The notes under the pieces are model-generated. The model worked only from the letters and a program-made list of their open reading frames with translations, was not told where the DNA came from and made no database searches. From Pseudanabaena yagii GIHE-NHR1 (lineage in GTDB: Bacteria > Cyanobacteriota > Cyanobacteriia > Pseudanabaenales > Pseudanabaenaceae), in assembly GCF_012863495.1 (NCBI RefSeq), contig NZ_JAAVJL010000001.1, positions 372,001-436,000 on the forward strand: a DNA stretch of 64,000 nucleotides, read 5' to 3'. Of the stretch, positions 47,810 through 55,951 are shown piece by piece. A program made the position numbers and the translations under genes. Within the stretch, counting starts at the first letter, position 1. Each line of letters starts with the position of its first letter.

Positions 47810-49096
47810 ATGACGAATAAACTGACTATTATTTGTGTTGATGATGAACGCAATGTCCTACTGATGCTGAGAAATCAGTTAATGCATTTTTTCTCGGATT
47901 GCAAGATTGAAATTGCTGAAAGTGGAGATGAAGCTCTAGAAGTTATTGAGGAGATATTATCTAACGGGGGGGATGTTGCTCTAGTAATTGCCGACCAGAT
48001 TATGCCGAAGATGAAAGGGGATGAATTTTTAATCGAACTCCATCACCGCTATCCTCAGATCCTCAAGGTGATGCTGACAGGACAAGCCAATGTTGAAGAT
48101 ATAGGCAATGTCGTCAATCGCGGAAATCTCTATCGTTTTATATCTAAACCTTGGGACGAAACTGATTTGAGGCTAACAGTAGTGGAGGCTTTGCGGAGAT
48201 TTGAACAAGATAAACAACTTGCCAAGCATCAGTTAGCCCTTGAGCAAAATAATCTAGAACTAATCGAGCTAAATGCAAATCTTGAGAGAGCTTATGTGGA
48301 ACTCAAGAGCGTTTCTAAATTAAAAGACGAGTTTCTTGCCATGATGAGTCACGAATTACGGACACCATTCAACTCGATTTTAGGCGTGTCAGAATGTTTG
48401 CTTGAAGAAATTTATGGTCAGATCAACCCCCGTCAAAAAGAGGCGATCTCCATCATTGAAAGTAGTGGTAACCATCTTCTGAAATTGATTAATGACATTT
48501 TATATTTCTCAAAACTTACAACAGATTTAGTGAAACTGGATATCGAATCGGTAGCGATCGCCGATTTATGCAATTCTAGTCTAGAATTTGTGAAACAACA
48601 GTCTCTCAAAAAGAAAATTCAAATTACGATAAACATATCCCCAGAAGTAGAAGTCTTTAAAGCCGATCCACTTCGGATGAGACAAGTATTAGTCGAATTA
48701 CTCAATAACGCAGTCAAATTTACTCCCATCGGCGGTAAAGTCAGTTTGAATGTAAAGACAGCTCCTCCACTTGGTGAGCTTGTAACCTCTTCTAATGTAG
48801 CTAAGACATCAGATTCGTTAAATCAGATAGCTGATAATCAGGAAGTTTTGAATACTCACTCTTGGATTTACTTTGAAGTTACTGATACTGGGCTTGGCAT
48901 CGCACCTAGCGATCAAAACAGCCTATTTCAACCATTTATCCAGATTGACAGTGGGCTTAGCCGCAGTTACGAAGGTATAGGAATTGGGCTAGCAATAGTA
49001 AAGAAAATCGTTGAATTGCACAGGGGGGATATAGAACTGAGCAGTCAGATCGGTCGAGGAAGTTGCTTTACTGTGAGCATACCATTTAGGAATTGA
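47810..49096 (+). CDS. Receiver domain - histidine kinase
   Basis: A 428-residue response regulator fused to a kinase. Receiver (about 1-125): acidic pair in VDDERNVLLM, phosphoacceptor Asp in VIADQIMPKMKGDEF, Lys in ISKPWDETDL. A coiled-coil linker leads to HisKA with FLAMMSHELRTPFNSILG (His near 182) and HATPase with LVELLNNAVKFTPIGG and SYEGIGIGLAIVKKIVELHR. It starts 90 bp after the giant kinase stop with no terminator between, so a two-gene operon and a phosphorelay are plausible. Confidence 0.93.
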   Translation: MTNKLTIICVDDERNVLLMLRNQLMHFFSDCKIEIAESGDEALEVIEEILSNGGDVALVIADQIMPKMKGDEFLIELHHRYPQILKVMLTGQANVEDIGNVVNRGNLYRFISKPWDETDLRLTVVEALRRFEQDKQLAKHQLALEQNNLELIELNANLERAYVELKSVSKLKDEFLAMMSHELRTPFNSILGVSECLLEEIYGQINPRQKEAISIIESSGNHLLKLINDILYFSKLTTDLVKLDIESVAIADLCNSSLEFVKQQSLKKKIQITINISPEVEVFKADPLRMRQVLVELLNNAVKFTPIGGKVSLNVKTAPPLGELVTSSNVAKTSDSLNQIADNQEVLNTHSWIYFEVTDTGLGIAPSDQNSLFQPFIQIDSGLSRSYEGIGIGLAIVKKIVELHRGDIELSSQIGRGSCFTVSIPFRN

Positions 49097-49129
49097 CTCA
49101 CTATCAATTGCAATTCTAATAAAGGAAAT

Positions 49130-50013
49130 TTAAAAGAGGGTTAATTGTTGAGGTGGCGGAGTGAGAGCATCCCAAGGCAATGCTGGTACTGGCACATTTG
49201 CTTTTTCTAACATTTCCTGAAAGTACCTTGCATTATGGGGCGATTGCTCTTCGATCGGGCAGTGCATAAAGAAGTATATTTGCGTCCCCTGTGTGAGCCA
49301 TGCTCGTAAATAAGTTTCCCATTCTTGCCAAAAGCGAATATTCAGATCGCGATCAGGATGACTGATAAATCGCACAATACTAAAAGGTGCTGTCACCACA
49401 GGTTGCAAAGGCAAATTGGGTTTGCGCGCTCCTGTTGGACTGGGATCGATAAAGCAGGATCAATCTCATCACCAAAGGGCAAATCATATATGGGGCGCGA
49501 ATCTAGTAATACCCGTCCGATCCCTAAACTTTGTAATAACTGATTGAGGCGATCGCTATGATTTGGTTTAAACCAATCGGCATGACGTACTTCTAAAGCG
49601 ATTTGATAATCCTGTGTTGGTAATGCTTTGAGGAAGTTTTCGAGATCAGTAAAATTTGCAGGGCTATAGCTGGGCGGTAACTGGATAAATGACACACCTA
49701 ATCGATCGCCAAAACCCGATATCAAATCTAAAAACTGGAAGGCTTGCTCGATATAAGGCATCAGCAAACCATTATGGGTGAAATGTTTCGGAAACTTTGG
49801 ACAAAAGCGAAATTCTGTGGGTGTATCCTTTGCCCAACGCTGGATGGTTTGGCGATCGGGGATCACATAAAAAGTGGAATTTACCTCCACCGTCATCAGG
49901 CGATCGCTATAAAGTGGCAAAAATTCCGTTGAACGGCTTCCTTTTGGATAAAAATCACCAACCCAACCCTTAAAAGCCCAAACCGCACAACCTAGATAAA
50001 ATATGTTAGACAT
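49130..50013 (-). pseudogene. DUF72 protein gene interrupted by a frameshift
   Basis: The first part (206-residue frame ending VQQERANPICLCNLW) is a DUF72 TIM-barrel start: WAFKGWVGDFYPKGS, VEVNSTFYVIPDRQTIQRWA, FCPKFPKHFTHNG, GVSFIQLPPSYSP. The second part (49130-49414) continues with LPLQPVVTAPFSIVRFISHP and YFFMHCPIEEQSPHNARYF. The joint lies at the GCGCGC run around 49425; joining ER to KPNLPLQPVV in the correct frame restores a single protein of about 290 residues. The simplest explanation is a dinucleotide slip. Possible sequencing error. Confidence 0.8.
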
Positions 50014-50099
50014 TATAAAAACTAATGAAATTATGATTGTGTTATAAATACAGCCTATGTTAATTTGAGTCCATGTTTTTTAGTGGATGAAATCTAGAT

Positions 50100-50609
50100 A
50101 TGCAACAGTTAAATAAACTCATTGATGCTCCTGTTGATGAACAAATCAATCCCAATCAAGACAAAAATACTTTACGTTATCGGATTGTCCACACTTTAGA
50201 GCTAGTCCAAGACGCGATCGCTATTTCTCTATGTATTGGGCTATTCTGCGTCATGGTGTTGCAACTTAAGGAGATTTTCTTATCATTAATTACAACCTTA
50301 CGCTTTCATGAAATTACCGCTGATATTTTATTTATTCTCATCTTAGTAGAACTATTTCGGCTATTAATTATTTACCTTCAAGAACAACGAGTATCGATAG
50401 GGGTTTCTGTCGAAGTAACCATCGTATCGGTATTGCGGGAAGTAATTGTTAAAGGGTTGCTAGAAGTTGAATGGAAACAGGTATTAGCAACTTGCGCCTT
50501 TTTAGTTGCCCTAGCGTTACTCTTGATCGTCCGAGTTTGGCTGCCCCCCACATTTGAAGGGATCGATCCCGAACAAAAAGCATCACTACGCTTCAAGGGG
50601 CGTAAATAA
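50100..50609 (+). CDS. PsiE-family (phosphate-starvation-inducible) membrane protein
   Basis: A 169-residue protein with about four membrane segments (AIAISLCIGLFCVMVLQL, ADILFILILVELFRLLIIYL, ALALLLIVRVWLPP) and a long soluble start. The pattern fits the PsiE family of small membrane proteins whose E. coli member is induced by phosphate starvation. Function unknown. No Pho box is recognised upstream. Confidence 0.75.
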   Translation: MQQLNKLIDAPVDEQINPNQDKNTLRYRIVHTLELVQDAIAISLCIGLFCVMVLQLKEIFLSLITTLRFHEITADILFILILVELFRLLIIYLQEQRVSIGVSVEVTIVSVLREVIVKGLLEVEWKQVLATCAFLVALALLLIVRVWLPPTFEGIDPEQKASLRFKGRK

Positions 50610-50637
50610 AAAAGGGGGGCTAGCCCCCCTTTTTTAT
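50606..50637. terminator. Bidirectional terminator between two convergent genes
   Basis: ATAAAAAAGGGGGGCTAGCC and the mirror arm. A and T tracts lie on both sides and the hairpin overlaps the upstream stop codon. Confidence 0.85.
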
Positions 50638-50639
50638 AT

Positions 50640-51011
50640 CTATTTGACCTGACTAAGTAACTGCTTAATAGTTTTGATTAATTCAGGTGGATGATAAGGC
50701 TTAGTTAAGTAAGCATCTGCCCCCTGTTTCATACCCCAGTACTTATCAAATTCCTCACTTTTGGTTGTACACATAATTACGGGTACATCTTTCGTAGAGG
50801 CATTATTTTTGATCCAACGGCATAACTCGTAGCCATTCATCCGAGGCATAACCACATCGGTGACAACGAGATCGGGAGTAACAACCTTAAGTTTTTCAAC
50901 TGCGTCAGCACCATCATGGGCTTCTATAACTTCTAGACCATGCTGTTTTAAATGTGCCGAGACCATCTCCAACACCATCGAACTATCGTCCACTACGAGG
51001 ACTTTTACCAT
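50640..51011 (-). CDS. Single-domain response regulator (PilH/TaxP-like)
   Basis: A 123-residue receiver. I start at the ATG giving MVKVLVVDDSSMVLEMVSAH, not 30 bp upstream, because it matches family starts. Phosphoacceptor Asp in LVVTDVVMPRMNGYEL, Thr in VIMCTTKSEEF, Lys in YLTKPYHPPEL. Such receivers couple with CheA-type kinases for motility or light taxis in cyanobacteria. No kinase lies adjacent, so the partner is unknown. It shares a terminator with the PsiE-like gene. Confidence 0.88.
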   Translation of the reverse strand: MVKVLVVDDSSMVLEMVSAHLKQHGLEVIEAHDGADAVEKLKVVTPDLVVTDVVMPRMNGYELCRWIKNNASTKDVPVIMCTTKSEEFDKYWGMKQGADAYLTKPYHPPELIKTIKQLLSQVK

Positions 51012-51298
51012 AACTGCCTTCCTGCTTTTCCAGTTGTGCATTAGCCAAGATCTTTGCTAGCATTCAACTCCCAAAAGAATTAATGCAATTTCCAAAGATC
51101 AATCACTATTGCAATCATAAAATTTCTAAAACCTTAAAAATGAGATAAGGTTAAGAATATTAGCTAATCAACATTAACTGTTTTTTGATTGCGTCTTTAC
51201 AGAATTGTTGACCCAACTCTAGCTGATCAATGAACAATATCAATGAAAAGCATCGTTATTGTTGACAGTATATCAGAATGCATCTTGGTTAGAGTGCT

Positions 51299-52285
51299 AT
51301 GGCGATGGTTACGGTTGAAGGTTTGAGCAAAATTTACAATATTGCGGTCAAGGATTCAGGACTGTTTGGTACTCTTAAGCATTTTTGGCATCGTCAATAT
51401 CGCGAGATCGCTGCTGTTAAAGATATCTCCTTTGCGATCGCCTCTGGCGAAATGGTGGGATTTTTAGGGCCAAATGGTGCAGGCAAAACCACAACGCTAA
51501 AAATGCTAACGGGGTTAATTCATCCATCATCGGGCAATGTGCAAGTCGCAGGGCATATCCCCTTTCGGCGTGATGCAGGCTTTCTTCAAAAAATCACCTT
51601 GGTGATGGGGCAGAAACAACAACTAATTTGGGATTTGCCAGCTCTGGACTCATTACGCATGAATGCGGCGGTGTATGACATTCCCGACAAAATATTTAAG
51701 CATCGTGTTGGCGAATTGACCGAGATGCTATCTCTCGAAGGGAAACTGTCGCAACCAATGCGGAAACTTTCCCTCGGTGAGCGCATGAAGGCAGAATTAC
51801 TAGCGGCGCTATTGCATCAACCGCAGGTTTTGTTTTTGGATGAGCCGACCTTGGGGCTAGATGTCAATGCTCAAGCAAGTGTACGTGAATTTTTGCGGGA
51901 GTATAATCAGCGCTATCAGGCCACAATTTTGTTAACCAGTCACTACATGGCAGACATTACGGCTTTGTGTAAACGAGTATTGCTGATCCATCAAGGGGGA
52001 CTGATCTATGATGGCAGTCTGGATGGCTTGCATAATAACTTTGCGCCCTACCGAGAAGTGCGGGTGGAGTTAGCTCAACCAATAGGAGATCGCAATGATT
52101 TACAGAAATATGGTCAAATCCTGAATATCGATGGTCAAGCGGTTTGCTTTTTAGTGCCACGCGAAAATTTGACAAAGGCAGTTTCTCAGATTCTTGCCGA
52201 GTTAGAAATCTTGGATTTATCGGTAAATGAACCTGCGATCGAGGAAGTCATCGGTAGTGTTTTTCGGGCTGGTACTGTCCATTAA
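51299..52285 (+). CDS. ABC transporter ATP-binding protein
   Basis: A 328-residue ABC ATPase of the ABC-2/NatA type. Walker A GPNGAGKTTTLKMLTG, Q-loop near VMGQKQQLIW, signature LSLGERMKAEL, Walker B VLFLDEPTLGLDV and the switch His in LLTSHYMAD. The long N-terminal lead (GTLKHFWHRQYREIAAVKDI) and C-terminal extension fit ATPases that work with ABC-2 permeases. No permease gene is next to it, so the partner must be elsewhere. A strong terminator follows at once. Confidence 0.93.
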   Translation: MAMVTVEGLSKIYNIAVKDSGLFGTLKHFWHRQYREIAAVKDISFAIASGEMVGFLGPNGAGKTTTLKMLTGLIHPSSGNVQVAGHIPFRRDAGFLQKITLVMGQKQQLIWDLPALDSLRMNAAVYDIPDKIFKHRVGELTEMLSLEGKLSQPMRKLSLGERMKAELLAALLHQPQVLFLDEPTLGLDVNAQASVREFLREYNQRYQATILLTSHYMADITALCKRVLLIHQGGLIYDGSLDGLHNNFAPYREVRVELAQPIGDRNDLQKYGQILNIDGQAVCFLVPRENLTKAVSQILAELEILDLSVNEPAIEEVIGSVFRAGTVH

Positions 52286-52320
52286 GACACAGAGGGTGCT
52301 AAGCGCCCTCTGTGTCTTAA
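52282..52320. terminator. Terminator of the ABC ATPase gene
   Basis: TTAAGACACAGAGGG(T/C)GC arms around TAA. It overlaps the stop codon. Confidence 0.75.
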
Positions 52321-52546
52321 TTCTCAAGCATTGCTATAGATTTTTGTGAGGATATCATGATGTTTAGGAGATTGTAACTTTTGTGTAACCAATAAGTAAC
52401 TTTCAGGTCTATCCAAAATTTATATGCAGTATTAATGTCGTATTCAGCAGTTGGGTTGGCGCGGTTGATTGATTACACGAAAAAACTACGTTTCCACGAG
52501 AAAGATACCAAATGATTTCTATCTGTAGTGTTACTACTAAAAGACT

Positions 52547-52765
52547 ATGTTAAACACTTCTCACTTATTTCCAAGATCTCGACAGTACGGGGAGGCGAAC
52601 AATGAAAACCTTATGTTTAATACAGTTTTGAAAGAGTTTTCTTTGCGGGTCAGCATTATTTACAATCTTCAAACTAATGGAGAAATTTCGTCAAAAGAAG
52701 CTTACTCGCAGTTAGCAGAACTATGGCAACAGCTAGAAAAATCTGCTAAATCTTCAATAGTTTAA
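52547..52765 (+). CDS. Small conserved protein
   Basis: Up to 72 residues. The conserved-looking part is MFNTVLKEFSLRVSIIYNLQ followed by GEISSKEAYSQLAELWQQLE, which would start at ATG 52613; the first 22 residues from ATG 52547 have low complexity. A GGGGAGG ribosome site at 52590 precedes yet another ATG at 52602 in a different frame with a 9-codon reading, so start assignment is uncertain. All-helical and soluble; function unknown. Confidence 0.55.
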   Translation: MLNTSHLFPRSRQYGEANNENLMFNTVLKEFSLRVSIIYNLQTNGEISSKEAYSQLAELWQQLEKSAKSSIV

Positions 52766-52895
52766 CTGGGTTTCCCAATGCGATTGAAACTGTATTTCCC
52801 AAGACACAGGTACAGATATGCATTATCCATATGGTGCGTAACTCAGTCGCTTTTGGTTACTAGCAACAACAGTTTTAAGCATGGTAGTTCGCTAA

Positions 52896-53258
52896 CTATT
52901 CATAAATAGTCTCATCTTCCTTTCGCCAAGCAGGATCGACGATGCAGATAAATACAATTGGTTCATCGCCAATATTTTTGAGAAATTGCTTTGCATTGGG
53001 GGGAATATATACGGCATCACCTGATGCGATCGCACATACTTCCCCATCAATATACATTTCGCCAATACCGCTCAGGATGTAATATACCTCAGAAGTAGTA
53101 AGAGAATGTGGTTGCGAAGTTTCTCCTACTGGCAAAATTGCATGGGCAAGACTATAGCGAAGATCGATCGCTTGTTTATCAGGGTGTAATAATTCGCGCA
53201 ATATAGTCGAGTCACCCGCAATAAACTCTGGACAATCAAGCAATTTTTGGATCAGCAT
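52896..53258 (-). CDS. Cupin-domain protein
   Basis: A 120-residue cupin with AHAILPVGETSQPHSLTTSE and GEVCAIASGDAVYIPPNAKQ as the two motifs. The second His of motif 1 is replaced by other residues compared with the upstream cupin at 119-547, so metal binding may differ. Function unknown; it stands alone. Confidence 0.75.
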   Translation of the reverse strand: MLIQKLLDCPEFIAGDSTILRELLHPDKQAIDLRYSLAHAILPVGETSQPHSLTTSEVYYILSGIGEMYIDGEVCAIASGDAVYIPPNAKQFLKNIGDEPIVFICIVDPAWRKEDETIYE

Positions 53259-53280
53259 AAATAGATTCTCTTAATTTGTG

Positions 53281-53309
53281 ATTAAAGCAGCACTGAGCGC
53301 TGCTTTAAT
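53281..53309. repeat. Inverted repeat after the cupin gene start side
   Basis: ATTAAAGCAGC and its complement around ACTGAGC, upstream of the cupin gene. It forms a pair with the larger hairpin at 53321-53378. Confidence 0.5.
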
Positions 53310-53320
53310 GGAAATGCAAA

Positions 53321-53378
53321 TAAGGAGCCGATTTTTTGTGGTGCGGTGAAGCCGCACCACAAAAAATTTGGTTCCTTA
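53321..53378. terminator. Long inverted repeat after def
   Basis: TAAGGA(G/A)CC...TTTTTTGTGGTGCGG and its mirror around TGAAG. It ends 15 bp or so before the def stop codon on the minus strand and fits a def terminator. Confidence 0.6.
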
Positions 53379-53392
53379 TTAAATCCCTAATC

Positions 53393-53965
53393 TTAGTTAA
53401 TTGCTTGGACATCCTTGGGAGCAAAACCATGGGCGGTTAATTCTTTGTTGAGAGCAACTGCATTTTTGACGCGATCGACAAATAATACACCATTCAAATG
53501 ATCCATCTCATGTTGAATTACTCTTGCTAGCAAACCACTTGCTACAAGCTTTTGAGGTCTACCATCTTCATCGCGATAGGAAACTTCTACTTGATCAGGA
53601 CGGACAACATCAAGAAACACTTCAGGAATGCTCAAACATCCCTCTTCACCAGTGATCAAGTCTCCACCCGAACCCTTAATTTCAGGATTGATCATCACTA
53701 AAGGTGGTTTGCTCTCATCCTTGAGTTCGATATCAATCACGAGTAGTTGTTTGTTAATCCCCACCTGAGGTGCAGCTAGTCCGATTCCATCGTTGCTATA
53801 CATGGTGATCAGCATATCGACAATGATCTGCCGAATTTCGTCGTTGACTTTACTAATGCGTTTAGCGGGCTGACGTAATACGCGATCGCCCAGAGTATGC
53901 ACCTGTAAAGGAGGGTTACTGACTTTTTGCTTGGGGACTTTGATAGAAATTGCAGACATTGCCAA
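53393..53965 (-). CDS. def: Peptide deformylase
   Basis: A 190-residue metalloenzyme that removes the formyl group from new proteins. All three motifs are present: GIGLAAPQVGI, EEGCLSIPE (Cys metal ligand) and QHEMDHLNG (two His ligands and catalytic Glu). Length is typical. It stands alone and is followed by an inverted repeat. Confidence 0.96.
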   Translation of the reverse strand: MAMSAISIKVPKQKVSNPPLQVHTLGDRVLRQPAKRISKVNDEIRQIIVDMLITMYSNDGIGLAAPQVGINKQLLVIDIELKDESKPPLVMINPEIKGSGGDLITGEEGCLSIPEVFLDVVRPDQVEVSYRDEDGRPQKLVASGLLARVIQHEMDHLNGVLFVDRVKNAVALNKELTAHGFAPKDVQAIN

Positions 53966-54089
53966 TTAGCTTGTAAATATAAGCTTGTAGTTAACTATTA
54001 ATATTTTGACATAGATCGCGATTTGCTCTGTCTTGTTGATAGTTTTGCTTGTCCGATTGTGACAGTTGAGCAGTTTTTCGCAATTTGAC

Positions 54090-54548
54090 TTATTCAGGTA
54101 GAAAATCAGGATTTAGAGTTTCTTCTTGGCTAAGAGGCGATCGCATTGGGAAAGTAGAGATATTTAATCCTGTTTCAATAGCGGCTTTTCTGCGACCTTC
54201 TTGATAGCAGTCATCAAAGACTTGTTTTAGGTATGGTTTTAGACTGGGACTTACTTTTAGGGCTTTGAGAATGCGGCTACGATGTTCATCAATGGTATAT
54301 CGCCAACTCGAAGTACGTTTATTGACTTGATATTGATATTTGAGTAAGTGCATCAATAAAACTTCTAAGTTACTTTCTAAAGCAACTTTTTCCTTTCGCG
54401 CCATTGATTCAATTTCTTCTAAAAGGTTCTCAATGTCTAGATTTTCTAATTTCCCTGTGCGGAGTTGTTCGCTAGTCATTTCTAACCACATTAGGTAGTC
54501 TTGTTCGTAGACTGTATTTAAAGGGGAGGGAGTAGTTATGACTGTCAT
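54090..54548 (-). CDS. DUF29 family protein
   Basis: A 152-residue helical protein. The DUF29 pattern is seen in YEQDYLMWLEMTSEQLRTGK, NIENLLEEIESMARKEKVAL-type (DIENLLEEIESMARKEKVAL) and ESNLEVLLMHLLKYQYQ. Function unknown; common in cyanobacteria in many copies. It lies near other toxin-antitoxin-like genes, an observation without functional meaning so far. Confidence 0.85.
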   Translation of the reverse strand: MTVITTPSPLNTVYEQDYLMWLEMTSEQLRTGKLENLDIENLLEEIESMARKEKVALESNLEVLLMHLLKYQYQVNKRTSSWRYTIDEHRSRILKALKVSPSLKPYLKQVFDDCYQEGRRKAAIETGLNISTFPMRSPLSQEETLNPDFLPE

Positions 54549-54677
54549 TGTGGTTGCTCCTTTGACAATATTTCTATATCTATAATCGATATTGAGAGTT
54601 TTTTTACAATTACTTAATCACATCAAATATTTTCAACTGGCGTTAAGATTAAAGTAGATCAGCTCAAAGAAAAACCT

Positions 54678-54911
54678 ATGAACTTAAAACATAGTCTACT
54701 AAATCGTATCACCCAAATTGCTGGGCAATGCGGTGGTCGTCCTTGTATTCGTGGGATGCGAATTCGGGTAACTGATATTTTGGAAATGCTATCGGAAAAT
54801 GTAAGTATTACTGAAATTCTAGAAGATTTTCCTGATTTAGAGCTTGCTGATATTCAAGCTTGTTTAGTTTTTGCGGCGCGGCGTACTGATTTTCCTAGGC
54901 TCACTGCATGA
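54678..54911 (+). CDS. DUF433 protein (antitoxin-like, partner of DUF5615)
   Basis: A 77-residue DUF433 protein: ITQIAGQCGGRPCIRGMRIR, VTDILEMLSENVSITEILED and FPDLELADIQACLVFAARR. DUF433 genes usually stand before a DUF5615 (PIN-like) toxin gene. Here the ATGA overlap at 54908-54911 leads into such a gene, which is then cut off. Confidence 0.88.
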   Translation: MNLKHSLLNRITQIAGQCGGRPCIRGMRIRVTDILEMLSENVSITEILEDFPDLELADIQACLVFAARRTDFPRLTA

Positions 54912-54955
54912 TTATTTGGATTGATGCTCAGTGGCGTTGCACAAATGAAGGATGA
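54908..54955 (+). pseudogene. DUF5615-like toxin gene truncated by IS1-type element
   Basis: The frame reads MIIWIDAQ and then runs into the IS1 end (WRCTNEG, stop at 54953). MIIWIDAQ is the usual start of DUF5615 (Mut7-C-type PIN-like) proteins. The rest of the gene is not found on the other side of the element, so sequence was lost as well. Confidence 0.75.
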
Positions 54956-54956
54956 A

Positions 54957-55313
54957 TCAAGAAAAGGTGGGAATCGATTTGTACTTGAGATAATGAATTA
55001 ACAGACGAATTGAATACCGCAACATTTGTTCAGATTTTGAATAACATAAAGTTTTGCGATGCAATCTGGCAAGATAATGTCTCAGTCTCGTATTTTCACC
55101 CTCAACTCTGGTCATGTAGGTTTTGCTAATAATTTGATCTTCCGAGTTGATAAACATTTTGTAGACACAGTAGCCATCGGTAACCCAGAAATAGCATTGC
55201 CAAACCTTAATCAATGTCCATAGAGGTTCAAAGGTTTTGCTACTCCTATCCCCTAATACCCAAGCCAAGATACCTTGGCTAAAATGATTCACCGCAGTCC
55301 ATAGCCAAATCAA
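54957..55313 (-). CDS. IS1 InsB-like transposase part
   Basis: This 118-residue frame continues InsA in the -1 frame: IWLWTAVNHFSQGILAWVLG, DRSSKTFEPLWTLIKVWQCY, FWVTDGYCVYKMFI and TRLRHYLARLHRKTLCYSKS. It contains the DDE core of IS1 (the W-V-T-D-G-Y segment). It is expressed only by frameshifting from InsA at the run of eight A, as in IS1. Confidence 0.85.
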   Translation of the reverse strand: MIWLWTAVNHFSQGILAWVLGDRSSKTFEPLWTLIKVWQCYFWVTDGYCVYKMFINSEDQIISKTYMTRVEGENTRLRHYLARLHRKTLCYSKSEQMLRYSIRLLIHYLKYKSIPTFS

Positions 55314-55645
55314 GTTTTTTTTGACCCAACAAAAGTCTGGAGTTCATCCAGTTCACCAACATCAGGAATAGTCTCAATCGGTGGATGTTCTGGTAATTGC
55401 TTGGCTGCTTCCTTAACCCAGTTGATGACTGAGTTGTGACTAACATCGGTACATCTCTCAATTTGTCTAAATCCCATGCCGTTGCAGTACATTTTTAGGC
55501 ATATTTTTTTGACATCTTGGGAATATCCCAGCACTGAGTAATGATCAATGAACTGACGACCGCAATCAGCGCAAATATGATTTTGTTTGTCTCCTCGTTT
55601 CCCATTTTTACGAATATGTGTTGAACCACACTTTGGACATTTCAT
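55310..55645 (-). CDS. IS1 InsA-like protein with a frameshift site
   Basis: A 111-residue zinc-finger and HTH protein: MKCPKCGSTHIRKNGKRGDK, ICADCGRQFI, then GMGFRQIERCTDVSHNSVIN. It ends QTFVGSKKT, just after the slip sequence (T CAA AAA AAA C). Alone, IS1 InsA represses transposition; the -1 fusion gives the active transposase. Intact, so the element may be capable of transposing. Confidence 0.87.
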   Translation of the reverse strand: MKCPKCGSTHIRKNGKRGDKQNHICADCGRQFIDHYSVLGYSQDVKKICLKMYCNGMGFRQIERCTDVSHNSVINWVKEAAKQLPEHPPIETIPDVGELDELQTFVGSKKT

Positions 55646-55735
55646 TGTTTTTCATTGCTTAAACTCGTTATCTTTAATATTTACTCATTCATCCCTCATT
55701 TATGCAACGCCCCTAAATGAGTTGAGAGAGACTTC

Positions 55736-55781
55736 GACTTCGCTCAGCCATCGGGATACGATGGCTGAGCGAAGTCGAAGC
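55736..55781. repeat. Hairpin of the repeat B core type
   Basis: CTTCGACTTCGCTCAGCC and its complement around ATCGGGATACGAT. The arm sequence is the same as in the cores of repeats B at 24301 and 30408 and the hairpin near 34980, but the loop differs. Confidence 0.65.
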
Positions 55782-55795
55782 CCTATTTTTCTCAT

Positions 55796-55818
55796 AAATG
55801 ATTTAGGACTGCTATATA
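55796..55818. repeat. Single right end of repeat family A
   Basis: AAATGATTTAGGACTGCTAT matches the terminal repeat of the family A units. No second end is found nearby; it may be a remnant left by deletion next to the IS1 element. Confidence 0.6.
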
Positions 55819-55951
55819 CTCAATTATTTCAAAATTATATCAGGTAGAAACTTTATATTTTCAGAATTGAAGTCTCTTCAGTTAATCACACCATCTATCA
55901 AACATTGCGTTAAAGTTAAACTTAATGCTCAAAGCCCGATCGCATATATCT

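Larger units (their letters stand above)
54933..55712 (-). mobile_element. IS1-family insertion sequence
   Basis: Ends GGCGTTGCACAAATGAAGGA (left) and the mirror TCCCTCATTTATGCAACGCC (right) are imperfect terminal inverted repeats. It carries insA and insB-like frames in the order expected for IS1. I find no target site duplication: the left flank is GATGCTCAGT and the right flank CCTAAATGAG, so one side probably recombined or was deleted after insertion. Confidence 0.88.
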
